DNA of 64,000 nucleotides from JALYUA01 sp039933215 (lineage in GTDB: Bacteria; Acidobacteriota; Thermoanaerobaculia; UBA5066; Gp7-AA6), in the NCBI GenBank assembly GCA_039933215.1, contig JBDTOO010000009.1:10549-74548 (forward strand), in the 5' to 3' direction. A program made the translations under genes and the position numbers. Positions 8,218-16,647 of this stretch are shown in pieces. Positions within the stretch are counted from its first letter, which is position 1, and each line of letters begins with the position of its first letter. Under the pieces are notes generated by a model. It ran no database searches. It was not told where the DNA came from and saw only the letters and a program-made list of their open reading frames with translations.

Positions 8218-9186
8218 TCAGGTCAGTCGTCGCCCTGAAAAGGACACTGCGGGGGCTTCGCCCGTTTCCGCGGCGGAGGGAAGACGGCGGCGAAGACCCC
8301 GGAGATAGTCCTCCCGCAGGACGCGGTCGATCGCCCGTCGAGCCCCCGGGATTTCCCACCGCTCCCCGAGAGCCGCCCACCAGGCGCGCAGGCGGCTCGA
8401 GAGCGCGTGTCCGTCCTGAAACCGAAGCGCCTGGGGCACGGCGAGGAAATCGCCGAGCTCCGGATGTTTCGCGTAGAAGATCGCCGCCGATTCCCCCGCC
8501 TTTTCCTGGCGCCGGCGAAACGAGGTGAACGTGATGTCGTGGTGGTGGCGCGCGACCGCCTCCGGCCGGTAGATGATCTTCATGCCCCGGCCCATCAGGC
8601 GGTACGAGATCTCGATGTCTTCCCAGGCGGCCCCGGGAAACGTCGTGTCGAAGAGGCCTTCCTCGAAGAGGAGCGACCGGGGCAGCGAGATGTTCGACGT
8701 GTAGAAGAAGTTGAAGGGCACGGACTCGGGGTCGTCGATGAGCGCGTAACCGAACTGCAGGCCGTACTCGTTGATGTGATGCAGAAAGGGTGAGACGCGG
8801 CGCTCGCGAGGCCACGTCGTATAGCCGAGGACCGCGACCGGATACCCGCGCTCCTCGGCCTGCGCCGCTCCGTGGACGGCCAGGAGCCTCGGCTCCGGCA
8901 CCGTGTCGTCGCCGAGAAAAAGGATGAACCGCCCCCGCGCCTCTTCGACGCCCCGGTTTCTCGCGGAGGCCGGGCCCCCATTCTCCTTTTCGAGCGCGCG
9001 GAACGCGTAGTCGGGGCGGTAGGCGCGGAGCCTCCTCCAGGTGTCGTCCCGCGATCCGTCGTCGATCACGATCACCTCGAACGCGGGGGGCGACGTCTGG
9101 CGCGCCAGGCCCTCGAGCACCTGGAAGAGGGTGTGCGGTCGCCGGTAGGTGGGGATGACGACGGAGAAGAGCGGGGTCCCCGTCAC
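8218..9186 (-). CDS. Family 2 glycosyltransferase
   Basis: A 322-residue GT-A fold glycosyltransferase that should transfer a sugar from a nucleotide-sugar donor. It opens with FSVVIPTYRRP, has VIDDGSRDDTW in the nucleotide-binding fold and a metal-binding GDD in FILFLGDDTVPEP. GAAWEDIEISYRLMGRGMKI fits the acceptor/catalytic ED region. The open frame extends far upstream, but that extension only shadows the preceding glycosyltransferase. The GTG at 9186 overlaps that gene's TGA (GTGA) and is the likely start. It is the last member of the coupled glycan cluster; donor and acceptor cannot be read from sequence. Confidence 0.9.
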   Translation of the reverse strand: MTGTPLFSVVIPTYRRPHTLFQVLEGLARQTSPPAFEVIVIDDGSRDDTWRRLRAYRPDYAFRALEKENGGPASARNRGVEEARGRFILFLGDDTVPEPRLLAVHGAAQAEERGYPVAVLGYTTWPRERRVSPFLHHINEYGLQFGYALIDDPESVPFNFFYTSNISLPRSLLFEEGLFDTTFPGAAWEDIEISYRLMGRGMKIIYRPEAVARHHHDITFTSFRRRQEKAGESAAIFYAKHPELGDFLAVPQALRFQDGHALSSRLRAWWAALGERWEIPGARRAIDRVLREDYLRGLRRRLPSAAETGEAPAVSFSGRRLT

Positions 9187-10379
9187 CGGAAGATCTCCGT
9201 GAGGCTCGAGCGCACGAGCTCGGGAGACCGGCCGAGCAGCTCCTGGAAATAGGGGCCGTCGAATCGCTCGTCGCCCGGGTACGTCGGCACCAGGCGAAGG
9301 GGGAATCGGGCGAAGATCTCGGAGTCGGCGCGCTTCCGACGCGCCTGCACCGCCCGGCGTTTCGCGGCGAGCGCGTCCTGGTTGCGATGGATCCAGAGGA
9401 GAGCCCGCAGGTGGGCGATCGTCAGGGGGTCGTCCACCGAAACGGGCGGCCCGCCCCCGGACGTCTCCGCGACCCCGAAGACACGCTTCCACAGTCGCGT
9501 GCGGGGCCCGGTCTCCGCGGAATACGGATCCCGCTGAAGCTCCGCCGCTCCCGGGTTGCGGCTTTCGAGCATCCGCGCGATGCGTCCGAGAAACGCTCCC
9601 AGAATCGATGGCATCAGCGCGCGGAAGTGCTCGTCGTCGAAGTTCTTCCACGCCGTCGCGAACGCGTTCTTTTCGAAGAGAAAACCCCGGGAGAACACGC
9701 CGAGGGCCTCGCCGGTCGCTCCGCCCCGGTGCCGGGCGAAGGCGCGGGGCTCGGACAGGATCCGCCGGCCGAAGATCCACTGGCGCCAGCCGAAGTCGAC
9801 GTCCTCGAGATAGGCGAAGTAGTCGTCGTCGAATCCGCCGGAGTCGAGAAAAGCATCCCGGCGCACCGCCATCAGTCCGCCGCACGCGAAGAGGCGCGGC
9901 TCCCCCGCCGGCGAGGAAGAAACCTCCGCGACCGGCCGGCCCACGTCGACCTGGAAGGCATGGCCGTCGAAGGTCAGGAACCCGTCGGAGAAGTCGTTGG
10001 TCTCGCCGGTCCGATCGACGAGCCGGCCGCCGATCGCGGCGACATCCGCCGGGGCCTCCGCCAGCGCGGAAGCGAGGAGCTCGAGAGCGCGCTCATCCAC
10101 GACCGCGTCGTCGTTGACGAAGGCGACGAAAGGCGCCGCCGCCGCCTGGACCCCCAGCCGGCAGCCCGCTGCGAAGCCGACGTTGCCGCCCGCGTCGATG
10201 CGGCGCACTCCCGTTCGCTCGCGCATCTGCCGGGCGAGTCCGGGCCCGCCGGTATTGTCGACCAGGAGCGTCTCGGTCGAGATGCGGCGCCCCGCGATCG
10301 CGAGAGCGTCCAGCGCCTCACGCAGATGGTCCTCGCCCCGGTGATGGACGACGACGACCGACAGGTCCGGAGCGGGCAT
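9183..10379 (-). CDS. Family 2 (rhamnosyltransferase-like) glycosyltransferase
   Basis: A 398-residue GT-A protein. The N-terminus LSVVVVHHRGEDHLREAL and the GNVGFAAGCRLG segment are typical of O-antigen/rhamnan-type family 2 enzymes. FVAFVNDDAVVDE supplies the DxD-type metal site, FACGGLMAVRRDAF the acceptor loop, and FDDDYFAYLEDVDFGWR the catalytic Asp region. A C-terminal helical extension of about 120 residues follows. ATG at 10379. Its stop overlaps the next start by GTGA, while 66 bases separate it from the upstream gene. It likely acts at the cytoplasmic membrane face in building a surface polysaccharide. Confidence 0.9.
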   Translation of the reverse strand: MPAPDLSVVVVHHRGEDHLREALDALAIAGRRISTETLLVDNTGGPGLARQMRERTGVRRIDAGGNVGFAAGCRLGVQAAAAPFVAFVNDDAVVDERALELLASALAEAPADVAAIGGRLVDRTGETNDFSDGFLTFDGHAFQVDVGRPVAEVSSSPAGEPRLFACGGLMAVRRDAFLDSGGFDDDYFAYLEDVDFGWRQWIFGRRILSEPRAFARHRGGATGEALGVFSRGFLFEKNAFATAWKNFDDEHFRALMPSILGAFLGRIARMLESRNPGAAELQRDPYSAETGPRTRLWKRVFGVAETSGGGPPVSVDDPLTIAHLRALLWIHRNQDALAAKRRAVQARRKRADSEIFARFPLRLVPTYPGDERFDGPYFQELLGRSPELVRSSLTEIFR

Positions 10380-10445
10380 GGCGCGCGAAGATTAGCAGGG
10401 TGCCGCGCGCCGTGCGGCTTCGGCCGTTGCAGCCCCGCGACGGAC

Positions 10446-11693
10446 TCAGGCTCGTCCGCGAGCGGACCAGCGGCGCCACAGCGACCCCGAAGAGTGCGAC
10501 GGCATCGGGCGCCGCCCGGGGTCGATGCGCGCGTCGCGGCACCACGCGGCGACGGGCGCCGCCACAACGCTCCACGTCCGGGTGGCGGCGAAGGTCCTCG
10601 CCGCCAGCGAGAGGGCGCGCATCCGATCGGCGTCCGCGAGAACGGCCGAGACCGCCTGCGCGACCGCGGAAGCGGTCGCTTCCACCTGAACTCCGGCCCC
10701 CGCCTCGAAGAGCTCCCGCGCGAGCGCGCCGCCTCCGACGGACACGCTGCCGACACCGCCCCACGCGGCATCCAGGAGCCGCGTCCGGAAAGCCAGATCG
10801 GTCTCGAGCCCGGCCGAGGAGATGGAGACCACGAGGTCCACGGCCGCGTAGAGGTCGGCCCGCGACGCGTAGGGGAGCCACGGAGCGAAGACGATCGATT
10901 TTCCGTGGGGATCGACGGCGCGCGCCCGCTCGCGCGCCCGGGCATAGACGCGCTGAGGCGTCGTCTGCGGATTCGGATTCTCGAAGAAGAGGAGCCTCGC
11001 CTCCGGCTGCTTCCGCAGAACGCCTGACCACGCGTCGAGGAGCAGATCCGGGTCGTACCAGTCGTAGATGCCGCCGAACAGCACGACGGGTCCGGCGCCG
11101 GGAGCGAGACCCGTGGCGCGGAGACCCGCCGCCGCGTCTCCGGCGGCCGGCTCTGCCGGCACGCCGAAAGGAACGACGGCGAGAAGCCGGGCGAGCCGGG
11201 GATCTCCGGGAAAGTTGGCGGCGCCGATCCGGCCGCGCGCGAAGAGCGCGCCCGCGTAGAACAACCGCTGCTCGGGCGAAGCCGAGAGGAAGAAGTCGCC
11301 GCGCGCCAGGGCGAGGTCGAGCGTCGCGTGGTCATGGCGGGCAGTCTCTTCCCCGAGTGTCGCCGCGTAGTGCAGATTCTCGACGAAGAAGGGGTCGTAG
11401 AGGTCGACGGCGACGGGGATGTCCTGCACCTGGTGAAACCAGAAGTTGGCCGCGTGTCCGGATACCACGGCCGCGTCGGCTCCCCGGGCGGCGGCTCGGA
11501 ACCCCCCGGGCGTCGCGGCCTCGACCGTGACGCCGTTCGAAGCGGCGGCGGCCTCCTCGAGGTCGTTGGCGACGAGAAGCCGGACGTCGAACTCCCGTCC
11601 GAGCTCGCGCGCGAGCTCGAGGGCCCGGATCCCCATCCCCGCCATCTTCGGCCGGATGGGCTCCGGCGCGAGGACCAGGATGCGCCGCGTCAC
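10446..11693 (-). CDS. GT-B-type glycosyltransferase
   Basis: A 415-residue protein with the two-Rossmann GT-B layout. The N-terminal half begins RILVLAPEPIRPKMAGMGIR, which carries a Gly-containing acceptor loop. The C-terminal half contains VVLFGGIYDWYDPDLLLDAW and a region where the usual E-x7-E signature is degenerate (SISSAGLETDLAFRTRLLDA). It is therefore an atypical group 1 enzyme, and donor specificity is unknown. The GTG start at 11693 overlaps the stop of the PIG-L/GT2 fusion gene (GTGA), so the two products should be made together. Confidence 0.85.
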   Translation of the reverse strand: MTRRILVLAPEPIRPKMAGMGIRALELARELGREFDVRLLVANDLEEAAAASNGVTVEAATPGGFRAAARGADAAVVSGHAANFWFHQVQDIPVAVDLYDPFFVENLHYAATLGEETARHDHATLDLALARGDFFLSASPEQRLFYAGALFARGRIGAANFPGDPRLARLLAVVPFGVPAEPAAGDAAAGLRATGLAPGAGPVVLFGGIYDWYDPDLLLDAWSGVLRKQPEARLLFFENPNPQTTPQRVYARARERARAVDPHGKSIVFAPWLPYASRADLYAAVDLVVSISSAGLETDLAFRTRLLDAAWGGVGSVSVGGGALARELFEAGAGVQVEATASAVAQAVSAVLADADRMRALSLAARTFAATRTWSVVAAPVAAWCRDARIDPGRRPMPSHSSGSLWRRWSARGRA

Positions 11694-13579
11694 CGGCGGC
11701 CGCGGAGGCGGTCGAGAAGCAGGTGCAGCTTCCAGATCCGCGATGCGTAGATCTGTTCGAGAATGCCGTTCAAGCGGCCGAGCTCGCCGTACGACCTGAC
11801 CGCATCCTTTTCATACCGCTCGTTCGCGGCATAGAGGTCGGCGAGGCGCGCGTGGACGATCTCGTTCTCGACGGCGAGCCGGGCGCGATCCGTCTCGAGC
11901 TCGATCGAGCGGCGGATCGCTTCTCGCGCCGCGGCCCGCTCGCCCTCGGCGCGTTCGAGCCTCTCACCGAGATGCCGGTGGCTTTCCCGCTGGTAGGCGA
12001 GCTCTCCCTGGCTGCGGCCGTCCCGGTCGTACCAGAACGCGATCTGCGCGCGCATCCGGTCGAAAGCGCGCGCGAGCCCCTCTTCGGACCGCCGGGATGC
12101 GTACCGCGCGTAGATCTTGCCGCGTGCGGCCTGAAACTCCCCCGCCCCCGCCGCGACGTGCGCCGGATCCGCTGCGCCCCCTTCGAAGACGCGGTACTCG
12201 CACGTTACCGCGCGGACATGTCGAAAGGGCGTCTCGAAGGAGAGACGGATGAGGAAGTCCCAGTCTTCGGAGTACTCGAGCTCCGTGTCGAATCCACCGA
12301 CCTGCGCGTACAGCGCGCGCGGAAGGAGGAGGGTGTGCAGAGGGATGTAGTTGGCGTAGAGCAGATAGTCCGGGTCGTAGTCGAGCGAATACTGGAGGAG
12401 CCTGTGGCGCACCTCCCATCCCGCATCCGTGCGCGTGTGCACGACCGTTGCGGCGTCGGAGTACACGACCGCCTCCGGACCCTGGCGCCAGGCGGCGTAG
12501 AGGCGCTCGAAGTGGTCCGGCGCCAGCCGGTCGTCGTCGTCGAGAAACCCGATGAGCTCCTCGCGGGCGAGCGCCACGCCGCGGTTCGCGGCGGCCGACC
12601 GCCCGCCCCGCTCCGCGCGCTGCTCGACGACCAGGTCGAAAGCGCCCGGGAACCGGTCCAGGCCTTCCACCGGAGCCCCGCCGTCGTTGACGACCACGAC
12701 CTGCCGCGGGCGAACGGTCTGGGCGGCGACGCTTTCGAGCGCCTCCGCGAGAAGCGCCGGCCGGTTACGCGTGCGGATCACGACCGTGACCGGGGCCGTC
12801 GAGACGCCCCCGGCGCGGACCAGCGCCGGGCCGATCGATCGACGGAAATCCTCGAGCGACTCGGCCGAGATCTGCGGATACGACAGCACCCGGAACGCTT
12901 CCACGGGACCGGCTCCTGAGAGCGTGAGCCGCCGATACGCGTTCAAGCCGTTCACCGCGGCCGCGTAGTCCCGGACGGCGAGCTGCGACGCGTAGGCCGA
13001 TATGGCTTCGCGTTTGCGGTCCGCGACCGAGGAGATGTCGACCAGCGCGTTCGGGAGCAGGGGGTGAGACACCTCGTAGAATCCCACCCGCAGCAGCCGG
13101 TAGCGATCGTGGTCCGCATCCAGAGAGCGCGAGCCGGCGACCCGGGTGAACAGCGCCTCCGCCAGCGCGCGGTGGTCGGGGTGGATCTCGACCGGCGAAG
13201 GGCAGAGCACGAGGTCCGGACGGAACTCGGCGATGAGCGCGCCGAGAGCGGCATCGAGATCCGCGGACCTCTCGGACAGGCTGCGGTCGGGGAACCCGCC
13301 GAAGGCGGGCTCGGGGACTCTCAGCGAGCGGGCGGCGAGGCGGGCCTCGTCCCGCCGGAGCTCCCCGTACGAGGCCGCCTGGGCCGGATCGACGCCCTCC
13401 TGCCGCGTCCCGTCCGTCGCGATCCAGAGGAGGACCGCTTCGGCTCCGGAATGCAGCGCGATCGTGCCCCCCGCCCCGAGCGTCTCGTCGTCGGGATGCG
13501 CGGCGAGGACGAGCAGCCGCGCCGCCGCGAGCTCGCTCGCCTGATAGGGAATCAGCGACGTTTCATCCACTTCCGGCAC
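11690..13579 (-). CDS. PIG-L/LmbE deacetylase fused to family 2 glycosyltransferase
   Basis: A 629-residue bifunctional protein. Residues about 18-235 form a LmbE/PIG-L zinc deacetylase with the metal motifs AHPDDE (27-32) and HPDH (133-136); this family removes acetyl groups from N-acetylglucosamine-type sugars. Residues about 262-500 form a GT-A glycosyltransferase with VVIRTRNRP, VVVVNDGGAP, FLDDDD (345-350) and a YSEDWDFLIRL catalytic region. A long charged coiled coil follows and the protein ends in a basic IWKLHLLLDRLRG tail. The natural reading is deacetylation and glycosyl transfer on one glycan, but it could act on two. It heads the sub-block that runs by GTGA overlap into the next gene. 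The start at 13579 has no clear competitor. Confidence 0.9.
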   Translation of the reverse strand: MPEVDETSLIPYQASELAAARLLVLAAHPDDETLGAGGTIALHSGAEAVLLWIATDGTRQEGVDPAQAASYGELRRDEARLAARSLRVPEPAFGGFPDRSLSERSADLDAALGALIAEFRPDLVLCPSPVEIHPDHRALAEALFTRVAGSRSLDADHDRYRLLRVGFYEVSHPLLPNALVDISSVADRKREAISAYASQLAVRDYAAAVNGLNAYRRLTLSGAGPVEAFRVLSYPQISAESLEDFRRSIGPALVRAGGVSTAPVTVVIRTRNRPALLAEALESVAAQTVRPRQVVVVNDGGAPVEGLDRFPGAFDLVVEQRAERGGRSAAANRGVALAREELIGFLDDDDRLAPDHFERLYAAWRQGPEAVVYSDAATVVHTRTDAGWEVRHRLLQYSLDYDPDYLLYANYIPLHTLLLPRALYAQVGGFDTELEYSEDWDFLIRLSFETPFRHVRAVTCEYRVFEGGAADPAHVAAGAGEFQAARGKIYARYASRRSEEGLARAFDRMRAQIAFWYDRDGRSQGELAYQRESHRHLGERLERAEGERAAAREAIRRSIELETDRARLAVENEIVHARLADLYAANERYEKDAVRSYGELGRLNGILEQIYASRIWKLHLLLDRLRGRR

Positions 13580-13621
13580 TTCCTTGTTTTCCGCGGCAGT
13601 TTAACTGCTTCGACGCGCGCC

Positions 13622-14563
13622 TCAGACCATGTCGTAGAGCGCCGGCGTGACATGCCCGCCGCTCTCGAGTCTCCGGACGGCCGCGTCGTCGAGGGGGCGG
13701 GCGATCATCGAGAATCCCGCGTCGTGGCGGCCCCCGGGAAGGGCGGAGATCACCGAGTGGCCCGGCCCGCCGGGCGTCTCCCAGAACGCCAGCTCGCTCG
13801 CTCCCAGCCGCCGGGCCTCGGCCGCCGCCGCCGAAAGCACCGCCGGGTACGCCGCTCCTCCCTCCGGCTCGAAGAGATGGTCCGCGACGAGCGCCCGGGA
13901 GCCCGAGATCGAGAGAACGACCCAGCCCGTCATCGCCCCTGTCCGATCCGCGGTCCAGACCATGCGGTAGTAGCGGGCGGGCCGCGCGTGGAAACGCCAG
14001 TTGACTCTCGTGCGGTCCCGAACAGGACCCTCGGGAATCCGCTCCCGAATGCGCATCCAGAACGCATCGAAGTCCGCCCCGACAAAGTCACCGGTCCGTG
14101 CGCCGGGCGGCGCTGGCGGGAAGGCGTCGACGGGGACGCGCGCCTCCCGGATCGGGAAGAGCACGCGGGCGCCGACGAACCGCTCGCTGATTACGAGGTG
14201 CCGGGCACCGGGAAATCCGAAGCAATAGGGGATTCCGCGCCCGTCGACGGCGTCGTAAAAGGCGTCGGTCATTTCGCGGAAGACGTGCCGGCCGAGGCCG
14301 CGGATGCGTGGATCCGTGGCAACGTCGCCGACGGCGTAGACGAGCGTCTCCTCGCCGCCGACGCGGGCCCGCGTCCCCGACCCCGCATAGTGGCCGACGA
14401 CCTCGCCCGCGTCCTCGACCACCGTCCCGAACCATCCGTCGGGGTTCTGATCGAACTTCCAGCGCCACTCCTCCTCCGAGAGGGGCCGTCCGAACGTGCG
14501 TTCGAAGAGTCGCCGGATCCCCGGGACGTCCGCGGCGGCCGCCTCCCGGACGCGGACGCTCAC
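13622..14563 (-). CDS. GNAT-family N-acyltransferase
   Basis: A 313-residue acetyltransferase of the GNAT fold. RVREAAAADVPGIRRLFE is a typical N-terminal strand-helix, EEWRWKFDQNP is shared by GNAT enzymes of polysaccharide loci, and VGDVATDPRIRGLGRHVF is the acetyl-CoA pyrophosphate-binding motif (R/Q-x2-G-x-G/A). A second, degenerate GNAT-like half fills the C-terminus. The frame is open far upstream, but that part shadows the neighbouring glycosyltransferase; the GTG at 14563 overlaps that gene's stop (GTGA). In this cluster it may acylate an amino-sugar, for example one freed by the PIG-L domain next door (inference). Confidence 0.82.
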   Translation of the reverse strand: MSVRVREAAAADVPGIRRLFERTFGRPLSEEEWRWKFDQNPDGWFGTVVEDAGEVVGHYAGSGTRARVGGEETLVYAVGDVATDPRIRGLGRHVFREMTDAFYDAVDGRGIPYCFGFPGARHLVISERFVGARVLFPIREARVPVDAFPPAPPGARTGDFVGADFDAFWMRIRERIPEGPVRDRTRVNWRFHARPARYYRMVWTADRTGAMTGWVVLSISGSRALVADHLFEPEGGAAYPAVLSAAAAEARRLGASELAFWETPGGPGHSVISALPGGRHDAGFSMIARPLDDAAVRRLESGGHVTPALYDMV

Positions 14564-15612
14564 GGCTCCCCCCACCACGCGTCGAGAGGAGCTCCGTCGA
14601 CGCCCCGAAAAACCGTCCAGAGCCACGGTCCCGGAGGCATCGCCGTTCGCACCTCCGGCGGCACCCGAAAAGGGCACTCGAGGTCCGCGCCCGCGAAGGG
14701 AAATCCCGAGGCGTGCGGCGAGAAGGCGAGCCATGCGCCCGGGCGCGCCGCGAGCTCCGCTCCGGCCCGCCGCGCCAGCGCGGGCGAGGCCGCAGCGTGG
14801 GTCCGCCGCTGCGCTCGCTCGAGGAGCGCCCGTCCGAGCGCTCCGTAGCGGCGTCGCCGGAAGAGGCTCTTCGACTCCGCGCGTCGCCGCTCCGTCTCCG
14901 GCTCGCCCGCGGCGCTTCCACCCCAGAGATGCCGCACCCTCGCCGTGGCCGCGACGCGCAGCTCGAGGCCCGCGGCCCGAACGCGCGCTTCCCACTCGGT
15001 CTCCTCGTACTCGAAGAGGAACCGCTCATCGAAGCGGCCCACCCGGTCGAAGACGTCCCGTCGCACGGCGAGCACGGCGCCGGAGAGATGCCGGGCCGGA
15101 CCTCCGTGCGTCCAGAGCCGGACCGCCTCGCGGGCGAAGCGCGCGAATCGCCGCTCGTCCCGTCGGCGGGATCGGGGCCCTCGAAGCATCGCGAGCTCCT
15201 GGAGGAAGCCGGGATCGAATCCCGGCGGCAGGAGCACCCGGCCCGCGTCGTCCCACGAGCAGACCGGAGCACAGGCTCCGACGCGCGGGTCGTCGGCCGT
15301 GCGGACGAGCTCCGTGAAGGCTCCCGGCCGAAACAGGACGTCGGCGTTGGACAGAACGAGCCGGGCGCTTTGCGCCCGCGCGAGGCCGGCATTCAACCCG
15401 CCGGAATAGCCGCGATTGTCCGGGAGCAGGCACAGTTCGGCCGGAAGCGCCGCGAGAGCCGGCTTCTCCGCTTCTCCCGAGCCGCAGTCGACGACGATGA
15501 TCTCGCCCGCGATGTTCTCGGCCTCGAACGCCCGGTGCGCGCTTTCGACGCACCGGGCGGCCAGCTGCGCCTGCCGGTAGTTGACGACGACGAGGGACAC
15601 GGCCGGGGTCAT
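14560..15612 (-). CDS. Family 2 glycosyltransferase
   Basis: A 350-residue GT-A enzyme with the rhamnosyltransferase-type signature: VSLVVVNYRQAQLA at the N-terminus, LLPDNRGYSGGLNAGLARA, and LVLSNADVLF as the metal-binding site (NAD in place of DDD). RHLSGAVLAVRRDVFDRVG follows, then FDERFLFEYEETEWEAR with the catalytic acidic residues. The C-terminal about 100 residues are Arg/Ala-rich and variable. The ATG overlaps the upstream TGA (ATGA), and the stop overlaps the GNAT start. It is part of the same coupled unit for surface-glycan assembly. Confidence 0.9.
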   Translation of the reverse strand: MTPAVSLVVVNYRQAQLAARCVESAHRAFEAENIAGEIIVVDCGSGEAEKPALAALPAELCLLPDNRGYSGGLNAGLARAQSARLVLSNADVLFRPGAFTELVRTADDPRVGACAPVCSWDDAGRVLLPPGFDPGFLQELAMLRGPRSRRRDERRFARFAREAVRLWTHGGPARHLSGAVLAVRRDVFDRVGRFDERFLFEYEETEWEARVRAAGLELRVAATARVRHLWGGSAAGEPETERRRAESKSLFRRRRYGALGRALLERAQRRTHAAASPALARRAGAELAARPGAWLAFSPHASGFPFAGADLECPFRVPPEVRTAMPPGPWLWTVFRGVDGAPLDAWWGEP

Positions 15613-16616
15613 CGATGATCCGCCCGGGCGTCCTCGAACGCCTTCTCGAGCCTCTCGGCCACGCCCGCGGCGTCGAAACGGGACGCGGCCTCCGGCCCGG
15701 CCGTACGCGCCCGGGCCCGCGCGGACTCCGTCAGGAGAATCGGGAGCGCATCGGCGAGGCCCCCGGCATCTCCATCGCGAAAGTACCAGGCGGCGCCACC
15801 CGCGATCTCCCGGTGTCCGGGTGTGTCCGACAGGAGCGCCGGAACGCCGCAGGCCAGGGCCTCGAGCGACGGGAGCCCGAAGCCTTCCGCCGGACGGGAG
15901 GCGCCGACGAACACGTCGGCGGCGCGGTAGGCGTGCGGCATGCGGTCGGGAGCGAGCCGGTGATGGTATTCGTCGGTCAGCCCCAGCGCCCGTTCCGTTA
16001 CCCCGCAGGGAAGGTACGAGATCCGGACCAGCCGGAATCGTCCGCCGCGGCCGCGGAAGGCGCCGAGACCCGCGAGCGCGACGTCGACGCCTTTGAAATC
16101 GATCTCGAGGGGCCCGACGACGAGTACGACGGGAGGATCGGCGGCCGCCCGAGGCGGGCCGGGAAAGAAATCGGTTCCGTCGAAAGCCTGGCCGACGTCG
16201 GTGACGGGTCCGAAGCCGAAGTCCGTCAGGCGCGCGGCGAGGGCCGCCGAGATCGCCAGCTTGCGGGTGGGCGCGCGATAGATCGCCTCGATCTCGCTCC
16301 GGTGGGCTTCGTAGAACCCGATCTCCCCTTCATAGCCCTGGCAGAGATGGAAAACCGGTCCGCGGGCGCTTTCGAGGGCGGGGGGCACGGTCTTCCAGAA
16401 CGTCGCGACGCGCACGTCCGCATCCGCGAGCTCGCGCGAATCGCGAAACGAAGAGCGCTCGAAGCGCGCCCGCAGGAGCGGGAACCACCTGGGCGCAGGT
16501 TGCGGCGACACGACGGCGACGCGATGACCGCGCCGCGCGAGGGCCTCCGCCTGGCGCAGCACGATCTGCACGCCTCCGAAGAGGTCCGTCGACTCGAGGA
16601 GGTAGGCGATCCTCAC
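15609..16616 (-). CDS. Group 1 (GT-B) glycosyltransferase
   Basis: A 335-residue retaining-type glycosyltransferase. The N-terminal Rossmann half starts RIAYLLESTDLFGGVQIVL, with the glycine loop that contacts the acceptor. The C-terminal half contains VVLVVGPLEIDFKGVDVAL and the signature PAEGFGLPSLEALACGVPAL, which carries the E-x7-E motif of family 4 glycosyltransferases. The GTG start at 16616 lies 31 bases after the methyltransferase stop without a clear ribosome-binding site; an alternative start within the first few codons cannot be excluded. The stop overlaps the next ATG by four bases. Confidence 0.9.
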   Translation of the reverse strand: MRIAYLLESTDLFGGVQIVLRQAEALARRGHRVAVVSPQPAPRWFPLLRARFERSSFRDSRELADADVRVATFWKTVPPALESARGPVFHLCQGYEGEIGFYEAHRSEIEAIYRAPTRKLAISAALAARLTDFGFGPVTDVGQAFDGTDFFPGPPRAAADPPVVLVVGPLEIDFKGVDVALAGLGAFRGRGGRFRLVRISYLPCGVTERALGLTDEYHHRLAPDRMPHAYRAADVFVGASRPAEGFGLPSLEALACGVPALLSDTPGHREIAGGAAWYFRDGDAGGLADALPILLTESARARARTAGPEAASRFDAAGVAERLEKAFEDARADHR

Positions 16617-16647
16617 GACGCGGGTCGGGAAGTTCTTGGATCCGCCG

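Noticed and set aside
8206..8223. Perfect inverted repeat TGACCT-6-AGGTCA across the glycosyltransferase stop codon as a terminator
   Set aside because: The stem is only six pairs and no T-run follows on either strand.
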